A DNA stretch of 64,000 nucleotides from Enoplolaimus lenunculus (lineage: Eukaryota; Nematoda; Enoplea; Enoplida; Thoracostomopsidae): the NCBI GenBank assembly GCA_030248215.1, contig JASANG010000972.1:17486-81485 (forward strand), written 5' to 3'. Under the pieces are notes generated by a model. It ran no database searches. It saw only the letters and a list, made by a program, of their open reading frames with translations, and was not told the origin of the DNA. Below are positions 55,410 to 64,000 of this stretch, piece after piece. How positions within the stretch are numbered: position 1 is the stretch's first letter; each line of letters starts with the position of its first letter. The position numbers and the translations under genes are program-made.

Positions 55410-56992
55410 GCGCAACGAGACGAAGACCGCCGCGCGCCCAGCCAACACGACCCGGACGGTTTTTTGTAGTTTTTGTATATTGTCGCCATCCCCAATTTTT
55501 ATTCGACAATGTTTTATTATACAGTTTAGAGATAACGTGACTTGTTTTCCATACACAGTCTAGTGCTTATTTTATACACATGCGCTGTACATAAGCAGTT
55601 TGCTATGCAGGCATATTCATTTTCGAACTTATAAAAATGTCAGTAGTTTCTAATGCCTTTAGACATTTTTATTGGTTTGACGCAGGCTTAGTTTCAGGCT
55701 TAATATCATCTTAGCTCATACTTACGTTTACAGATATGCTCAGAACACTATTACACCCAAACATTAGGCCCAGCATATATTTTATATATAGCTATAAGCA
55801 GATAAATATATGCACAGCGAAATTATAGCGTGCAAATCGTTTTTTTCTAGTCATTACAAGGTGGAAATTTAATAAATGTTCTGGTGCGATTTATATCTTA
55901 ACTATCGACATTAATATATAGTGTAAGCATGTCATCAGAAAAAGCGACACGACATATATACTTGAAATAGCATTGTAAACGTGAAACTATTATGCTTGCT
56001 GTAATACTATGACATATATTGTTACGGTTGCGATCAACGGGTACCTTTGCGGACGAATCCGAGTGGTATCCTTAACGGGTGTTCTTGGCCGTGGATCTAC
56101 CTTACAAGCCTACGTGTCTAGAGAATGATGGTCCCCCTGGCGTGATATCGGGGTTTGATAGTCACAAAATTCCGATATCGCCTTACGGCTAAGCTCCTGA
56201 CGATACGCACTTAGCAAGACAATAAATCGCACTCGTGACAATAGAGACTAAACCGCGTTTATTAAACGGGTCGCCTGTTAGGGTTTCTGTTAATAATTTC
56301 AAGGTGCAGGTTTCCGAATGAGCGTGGTCTTTGGTTGATGTTCTAAGGATGGTTGGTATCACGGGTGATCCAAACGATCCTGAAGAATTTTAAAGCATAC
56401 TGTCAGAGACCCTTATAAAAAAGGCGGATCGATCCAAGCCTTTAGGATTTTATAAGTGATGCCGGCGGGTTAGAACCAGGGCTAGTTTACAGCAAAACTA
56501 TTTTAGTCGAATTTCAGGAATTCATTAAACATTCGGAGAAGTTCTAGCTCTCTCCCTCTCGTGCTTGAAACAACTAAAATTTTCTTAGCCATGGCTCTAA
56601 GCCAGGAACGTAGAACGAGTGCTCTAGGTTCAGAATTGGACAAGGTTAAAGTTTGATTTACTATATTTAATACACAGAACATTACATAGTTGAAACAAGT
56701 GTATACCCTAGGAGATTTGGAATGCAAACTGACAAAATTCGATGGGTTGAGTTTCGCGTTGTTTTGCACTGGGCGCTGATAGCAATGATAGCTAGTAAAA
56801 GTAGTTTAAGTAATTGCTGAAAGGATAGCGCTTCAGAATTTAACTAAGCAATTTTACAAAATAAGCTGCATACCTGGGACTACTTGAACGTGGACTAACC
56901 ACCTTACCGTTATTTAATCAGGCCTTAGGGAATAGAATTTTGTTGTGCTTCAACCGAGGAATTTATGAACTATCGAGCCCGATGGCATATCA

Positions 56993-57672
56993 TGCGGGTT
57001 CACGTTATAACCGGGGCAGCTTGGGGACACGTTTTGTCCCTATTAAGACTATTGGGTCACATTTTGTCTGCTTGTAGACCCCATATCGTTATTCAAAAAT
57101 TCGTATTTGTCTGCTAATATCATGTGTAGGTCACCTTTTGTCCTTCAATATCATATGATATTCGAGGGTTTGTCCGCGTATCTCATATGATATATTTTCA
57201 AATGTCTGCATAGTTGAGGTAACATACCCAAATTGTCCTGTTGAATATCATATAGATTCTAGAATTTGAAATATGAATTTTTGAAATATGAAGCTGTGGT
57301 TTTAAGCGATTTTGTGTCGGTAACGATTCGCAGGCATGTATTTGGTATTTAAAGCACGTTTGTGCCTCTGCCGTCCAACTTTTCATTCATTTATTACACA
57401 CAAAAGTTACACTGTCCCGCTGAATATCATATGATATTCGTTGAAATTTTGGAATATCATGATATTCGCATGAATGTCCCACAGTATCACGTGACATACC
57501 GTCCCTTGTACACATTGATCATTTGAGGAGCTGGTGGTTTGTAAACTAATGTACATATGACATTCGAGTTTTGTCTGTTGACCCGATATAAGTGCCCAAA
57601 TTTTAACGTTACGTCGAATCAACATGGGACAAACCGTGTCCCGCCTGCCCCGGTTATAACGTGAAGCCCGCA
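56993..57672. mobile_element. MITE with CATATG palindromes, copy 4 (right-arm twin of copy 3)
   Basis: Mirror image of 51809-52482, with the same TGA (TCA on this strand) duplication on both sides; slightly diverged inside. Confidence 0.85.
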
Positions 57673-58539
57673 TCAGATTGAGTGAGCCTGGAGTTGCGCT
57701 CAGAAATTAGCCTGCTTAATCTGCATGGTCACCTCAAGGCCTGGTTTTACCATCTGGGTGGCTAGGGCTCGATAGTGAGGGGTAGTAACTTATTTGAGGT
57801 ATGAAATACCACACATGCGTACCACGGATCCTAGAGGAGTATATGGGGAGTCCTAAGACAGATTTTAAATCTAGGCACCGGCTCAGAGTACGTTTCTGAC
57901 TGCGTCTGTTTCATGACACAATTTTGTATAGTCTTTCTTTGAATTACGAGGCTTACACGGGCCACATGTCCAGCAGTTCAATTGTCAACTAGGCGGGTAA
58001 ACTCATGCTACTATCCTAGATAGGGCCTGGCAAGCACCACTTAAGTCACGGGGCAAACCGGAAAATTTCTTGCATGACTAGGGCTTGGCTCTTTTGTCAA
58101 CATGTCCTAAGTGCTTAGCATTAGGCTGTTTTGGCCTTCCCGTCACGGTTGACAATCACACAGCTCGACCCAAGATGGTCACATTTGCAAAATGCTGCTA
58201 ACTGGGATTTTTAAGCAATTTTGTGAGTTTCACAAACTACGTATGAACCCCCAAAATTGAGACCAAATTAAATTTAAGAACCTGTGTTGTCGCCAACTAC
58301 AGGGAAATTCAGGTCCAAAAATTAATCCCGCACCCCCTTTGCGAAACGAGTAGTCCTAGCTGGGCCCCACTGTCTCTCCTAAACCTAGTCCTATAGCGCT
58401 CTACGCGCATATCTTATACCCACCTGTCCCTGACGTTTTAATGCAGCTCTCCGAATTTCCCCAAGTACCCGTGTCGCCATACAGTGCACCGTAGAAACCG
58501 GTTTGCTGTCGCGGCTGTAGCTCGCGACTGAAAAATCTG

Positions 58540-58860
58540 TTAAGAATTTAAGAAATTGAAACTAAACTGAAAATGCAGCCCGTGCACTGCTCTCATATAC
58601 CCCTTCCAGGCCCCAGGTGATTGGGTTTCGTATTCAGCCAATGAAAGGCTCAAACAGACCCCCAAAAATGATACTATTGACTATTTGCGAAACAGCTGCA
58701 AAGAGCCAATGAAACAGCAAAACAGACACGGCGAGGTGCGATACTTTTGGTTACGGAAATGGCTGCAAAGAGCCAATAAAAAATTCATCGTTATAACCGG
58801 TGCGCGGTGATTGGACGGTTAAAATTTACGTGTAAGGTTGACTGTCCATCACAAAAAGGG
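58540..58860 (-). promoter_or_regulatory. Promoter-like block of the long repeat (right arm)
   Basis: Reverse complement of 50640-50960, with CCAAT boxes (AGCCAATGAAA, AGAGCCAAT) and CTCTCATATACCCC, the inverted TATA region, retained. Confidence 0.5.
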
Positions 58861-60014
58861 ATCGCGCCGAAATATTGGTGTATCCATGATTCAAGCGAGG
58901 GAAATGCTAGAAATTTGACATCACCAGACTTCAGGTTTGAGTGCCTGGTAATTTTTACTACCCATCGGTACGCACGCATGACTTTCAACGCCAAGTCACC
59001 CTCCCCTTTTTAGTGTGACATCTCGTTTTCTATAAATATTCTTAACCAGAAACGAGCAATAAGAAGGGGTTCTGCCAGCTTTTCGAAACCTACAATACAT
59101 CCGGGGAACCAAATAATAAATCGCAAGTAGCAAAGAAAAATTAAAACCGAAAAATAAAACTACAGAGAAATATACTAATACCAAATAATCTCAGCACTCG
59201 TGATCCACCCCTATTCAAACATACCGCATCACATGGAGCATAAACCTAACAGAAGAACCGGTCGGTCTCATGGGCGCTCCAAGCCGTTTCGTAATTAATT
59301 TTAAACCCAACTGGGTAACCGAAGAGCTAAACGTATAAATATCGCCTAATACGCTAAGAGCGAGGCCAGGTCTACTCACATACCTAAAGAGAGATACATT
59401 CGTAAAATTCCGTATTACAAGCACAGGTGCAGAATTTCCTGCTTTCTTTTGGGTTCAGAAAACCGTCTACTCTGCAAATTCCCTAGACAGAATATCTGGT
59501 AAAAGAGTACTAAATCTGTTCCAGTAAAAATCACAATACAACTAGCAAACATCCAAAATAACGAAACAAAGACACATCCAACTCATAAACTGGAAAGAAC
59601 AAGGTTACAGCGAATTTGCAGAATAAAACAACCAAGCTACAACGTCATACGCCATAATCTTATTTGAACCTGATAATAAAAGGTACTATCAGTCTTATCC
59701 TGCCGTTAAAGGTAACTAATGCAGCTAACAAACTTGGCAGTGGCTTGTACTCAGTCAAGTGAGATACTTGACACGTAAGATCCTAAAGGTTTGTAATGCT
59801 TATAACTTTCGAAATAATCGTCTGCGGGTATCGGTCAGGGTGGTTTTATTGCTCCCCGCAATGCGCTGAACGTAATGAGACCACTCATAACCCCAAGTGC
59901 TGGAAAACATGATTTTGCAATTTTTGTCCTAAGATCCGTAAACAGTTGTACGTAGAGATTCCGAAACCTCAGGAGCTCATAACTTTTCAACGGTTAGCCT
60001 GAGACCACAGGTTA

Positions 60015-60505
60015 TGGGTCATCCACGTTAAAACACACGCACATTGTAAAAAATGTACCTCCCTTTTGGGTGCCCACGTTGTCCCTACCCGCTCTGTTTA
60101 TACACTGTCTGAGATGTCAATATGTCATTGTCTGAACCTTTAGACAATGAATATGCTCTAGTCCTAAATATATACTTGTCTTGACATCATTATCGGGAAC
60201 TGTTATTGTCCATAGTCCCTCAGAAGGGACTCCATTTTTTGCGTTTAATGTTTAGTGTGAATATGTGTGCACAGCGTGTCTTTTTAAATGTGTGCGCATG
60301 TGCTAACGTAATGTCCTGACATCCTACAGACAACATGCATTTATCCAGAGTCCCCTCCGTCAGAGTCTAGACAATTAACACTATGTTAGTACAGCTATGA
60401 AACTGTACCTTGCCTCCAGCTAGTATGTGTACTTTTATGCTGTTCCTAATGGGGTGGGTGCAACATTTATTACATCTGCGCGTGCATTTTAACGTGGATG
60501 ACCCA
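60015..60505. mobile_element. Second MITE family, right-arm twin
   Basis: Mirror image of 48997-49487, with TTA flanks (TAA on the other strand) at 60012-60014 and 60506-60508. Confidence 0.85.
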
Positions 60506-60526
60506 TTAGGGTGGTTTTCTTACTCA

Positions 60527-61183
60527 CGCGGGATTCACGTTATGACCGGGGCAGGCGGGACACGGTTTGTCCCATGTTGATTCGACGTCAACGTTAAAAT
60601 TCGAGCACTCGTATCGGGTAGAACAACAAAACTCGAATGTCATATGACATTTACTTACAAACCATCACGCTCAGAAGATCAATGTGTACAAGAGTCGGTA
60701 TGTCACGTGATACTGAGTGACAATTATGCGAATATCATATGATATTCCAAAATTACAACGAATATCATATGATATTCAGCGGGAAAGTGTAATATTAGTG
60801 TGCTAATAAATTAATGGAAAGTTTCACGGCAGAGGCACAGCTGTGCTTATAATACCAAATACACGTCTGCAAATTTATTTCCGACGCAAAACCGCTTAGA
60901 AAAACAGTGTCATAATTGAAAAATTCAAATTTCAAATTCTAGTATCATATGATATTCAACAGGACAACTTGGGTATGTTACATCAAGTAATCAGACATTT
61001 GAAAAAATATCATATGATGTTCGCTGACAATACGTAGAATATCATATGATATTGAAGGACAAAAGGTGACCTACACTTATAATGAATACGATATGGAGTA
61101 TATAAGCGGACAAAATGTTACCCAATAGTCTAATAGGGACAAAACGTGTCCCAAGCTGCCCCGGTTATAACGTGAACCCCGCA
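60527..61183. mobile_element. MITE with CATATG palindromes, copy 5 (right-arm twin of copy 2)
   Basis: Mirror image of 48318-48975, with TCA flanks. Palindromes retained. Confidence 0.85.
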
Positions 61184-62777
61184 TCAGCGTAGAAAGTGGC
61201 GTCGGATAGCACTAGTCCGAATGTCCAATAGTAAAATTTGCATTTTGGCATTTTCAACCCCGGATCCGCTAAATTTTACACGTAAAATTTCAAGAGCTAC
61301 AAATAGCCATAACTCGTGAGCGAATGATTGCCGGCCCTCGGTCAGGGAGGTTTTGTTGCTTAGCTCAACGAGCTCTATCGGATAGGAGGGGTTTCAGCTT
61401 CGGGTTTCGAAATTCGTGTTTTGGCGTGTTCCGACCCCGGATCCGTAAAATTATACACGTAAAATTTCGAAAACGTAAAAGACCCCTAACTGTTGAACGA
61501 AGAGTCGCAGACCCCAAGTCAGGGTGGTTTTCTTGCTCAGTTCGATGAGCCACGCCGGACAGTATGGGTTTCGATTCCAGATTCCGAATAAATTTTTGCA
61601 AGTTTAAGGTGGCCATAACTTTCGAAGGAACGATTTCAGACCCATGGTCAGGGTATTTTTATTGCTCAGTGCGACGAGCTCTATTGAATCGTAAAGGTTT
61701 GGTCAGAGTATCTAAAAATTCGTGTTTAGACGTTTTTCGCCTCAGAATCCGTAAAATTATACACACAAAATTTCAAACTTTCTCTGGGCCTAACTTCCGA
61801 ACTATTTGTTTCTGACCCACAGTCTGGGTATTTTTATTGCCCAGCTCGTCGGGCCGAGTCGAATGGTACCAATTTTGACAATCTATCTCGGAATTCACAT
61901 TTTTGCATTTTTGTGCACTAGAGCTGTTTTGCTTAAGTCTTCGTCCGGTCCCTAATTTCTACCACCAGGCATCCCGAGGTCCCCTCATATCAAAATCCTA
62001 TCCCTCTGCTACAAATCGACTCCCCTATACAGATTTTACTCGGATCGAAAACCCATCTTTTGTCAAAACTCGGACGCCACTCCGACTCAAATTATTCTCC
62101 TGCAAGATTCAAAATTCAAAGCGACAACCCTGAAGTGTTTTGAAAACCTATCTCTGTCGACGGGTCACTGCACCCTGAAGTTTCGAAAACACCAAATGTT
62201 TGCAATACAAAACAAGTTAGGAATTCTAACCATTAATCATGCTCTGAGGATGGCTGTAACATCTCGGGCGTCATAGTACTCCACTAGAGGGATACGCGCT
62301 TGCTTATCAAGATGGGGTACAGCAAGGGACGCAAGGATGTACCTAGCGGATGCATTTCTCATACTGGCAAGAACCGTATTCGCTTGCTAAAAATCCGGGT
62401 CACTACACATTCTGACTGTAAATTTCCACACGGTCGATGTGTGCGTTCCGTCTTGCCTTGGTTTCCTTCCCCCTTTGTGTGAACTTGGCTTACGGTTACA
62501 CAGATGTACCGGAAGTATAATGAGTTTACGAAACGAGGGTTGTCCAGCGTATTATGCGGTAACACTTGAAAGGAAAATCGTAAGTCAAGCTGCTCCGGGT
62601 TGTGTTTCATTGAGATCAACTATGTGTCTAGCTTCATTCTAGCACCTCGGGCTGGGTATCTCCTCCTTGCCCCTAATTGCGGCTACGTCCTCGCTCACAT
62701 CGTCATCTTTTTTGTTCTCGACCTTGCGTAGATTCCAACACTACAGAACATTTCCTGTTCATAGTGTTATAAAGTGG

Positions 62778-63979
62778 CATTAGGGTAATGCAAATACACC
62801 TAAGAATAACGTATGAAGATAACAATCCAAAAAGAACCAGACAAAACGAACACAGCCATACAAAGTAATAAGTTTCCATCACACCACTAAAGTGACTGAC
62901 AACCAAATATGTGTTCTGGCTACACAAACTAATTTAAATTTGCAAAATTACGCTCAATATTCAAATTACGCCTAATAGCAAAATGTACAAAATATTTGCC
63001 CAACCCCTAAAAATGGGGTAATTTCTTCTGAGTAAAAAGTAACCCGTTTTGAACGTAAAAGGTGGGAACAAAGTGTAACCGTTTTTTCAATGCACGATGT
63101 GTCATTATCTAAAGCTTGTCCCAACCGCAGAGCATGGCGCAATCCAGCATGATTGGTATGTTCACACCAGGTTAAATTGGCAAATATTACGAGAAAATTT
63201 AACAAAAGCAAAACGATATATATGGAGGAGTTGAACCGGATGGGTACCGGGGAAAGGCTCATTAAACTAGAGTGGGGTAGCTAAGATATTAACTATCCGA
63301 GCTGGCCATAACGGATAATTACGGACTTTGGCATTAACGATCTTACCAGAAGGTAGGGTTGCAGTGTCAAATGCAACATAATTTACGAGCCGTGATTTAA
63401 GACAAGGTCTGAGATAATCAGGGTTACTAGGATTTTCGTTGAAACTGGGGTTTTTGGAACCATCTTCCGGAATGGTAAAAAGGTATGCCGGTTTGACACG
63501 ATCAACTGAGACTCTGTTTGTAGCATCTTGTTGATAGATTGTAACCGTTTTTCCGTCTCGGGACAGGACCTTATGCGGGCCAGAATAACGGGGTTCAAGA
63601 GTGTTGCGAGGAGTTGCGTTTTTAATCCATACAAATTCACACGATTGTAGGTCTTTAGGAACATAGCACTGTACTCGGTGGTTACGTATAGGAGCCGAAA
63701 ATTTTTTAACACCCGAAAATAAGGATTCTAAGAAATGATTTGAAAAATTTGGGCATTCAGGTGTATCTGCTGTGAAAAAATAACCTGGTAGGTCCAATGA
63801 TTTACCATATAGGACCCATGCTGGGCAGATCCCAAGTTCGTTAATTGCACAACGCAAGCCTAAAAGTACTAGTGGTAAGTGTGTTGTCCAATTATTAGTA
63901 TCGCATTTTGCCCGAAGTGCAGACTTCAATGTACGATGGAACCGTTCCACCGCGCCATTGCAGGCCGGATGATAAGAGT
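62778..63979 (-). mobile_element. Partial Ty3/CsRn1 copy: end of integrase and terminal repeat, in the right arm
   Basis: Minus-strand twin of 45503-46728. It begins at 63979 within the integrase region and ends with the terminal repeat (about 62778-63000). The integrase part is about 99% alike to the whole element; the stretch around 63000-63290 is more changed. A broken fossil produced by the inverted duplication, not a separate insertion. Confidence 0.85.
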
Positions 63980-64000
63980 ATATGTAACTGAACCAAGAAA

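Larger units (their letters stand above)
55065..63979 (-). repeat. Right arm of the giant inverted duplication
   Basis: Reverse complement of 45503-54170, ending abruptly at 63979 inside the Ty3 integrase region, where unrelated sequence follows. It has one extra block of about 160 bp at 55335-55495 with an 18-bp C run and GC-rich sequence that the left arm lacks. Shared MITEs with the same target duplications show that the insertions came before the duplication. Confidence 0.9.

Noticed and set aside
45503-63979. Palindrome as a pure assembly artefact
   Set aside because: The arms differ by scattered substitutions and by a 160-bp block, which a fold-back read error would not produce; merged haplotypes remain possible and are listed as a check.

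Overview
The window looks like a repeat-rich, intron-bearing nuclear genome of an invertebrate animal. The evidence is animal-type splice sites joining phase-compatible short exons, the PX and C2 domains of a class II phosphoinositide 3-kinase, a CsRn1-type Ty3 element, Polinton-like integrase debris and several families of short inverted-repeat transposons. I cannot name the species. About 85% of the window is repeats and only a few stretches look like host coding sequence.

Left part (1-5.6 kb). Seven minus-strand exons with a consistent phase chain encode the PX-C2 tail of a PIK3C2/Pi3K68D-like kinase; the gene runs off the left edge. Upstream of it lie a minus-strand last exon of an unrecognised protein (4338-4492) and a possible small plus-strand gene (4594-5536). 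From 5.77 to 10.4 kb there is a broken gag-only LTR-type element with a tRNA-like sequence at its head.

Middle (10.4-31 kb). This holds a likely two-exon gene for a 70-residue secreted peptide (11631-12334), a Polinton-like integrase remnant, several possible signal-peptide first exons, and a spliced plus-strand gene (19259 to about 29549) for a membrane-anchored, threonine-rich mucin-like protein. The mucin-like gene's introns are full of transposons: a MITE with CATATG palindromes, a hAT-like element with a minisatellite core, and LTR pieces related to the 5.8-10.4 kb element. A Harbinger-like element sits in a 97-bp tandem repeat at 30.0-31.3 kb and carries a nested tRNA-like sequence.

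Right part (31-64 kb). A diverged copy of a long non-coding repeat (33.4-37.5 kb) is followed by a second threonine-rich exon block (37.9-38.7 kb). Next comes a nearly whole Ty3/CsRn1 retrotransposon (40211-46728). Its coding region contains an IMPACT/UPF0029 N-terminal domain lying between two 2A-like NPGP motifs, which is the most unusual feature here. From 45.5 to 64.0 kb the DNA is a huge inverted duplication: arms of about 8.7-8.9 kb around a spacer of about 0.9 kb. The arms carry the end of the Ty3 element, the same long repeat with its own promoter-like block, and shared MITE insertions.

How it fits together. The host genes appear to be small islands in repeats. The large-scale architecture comes from repeated duplication of one unit (long repeat, GAATCCAATCG-type minisatellite, threonine-rich exon) and from nested transposition. 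All calls come from reading the sequence by eye; no database search was run.
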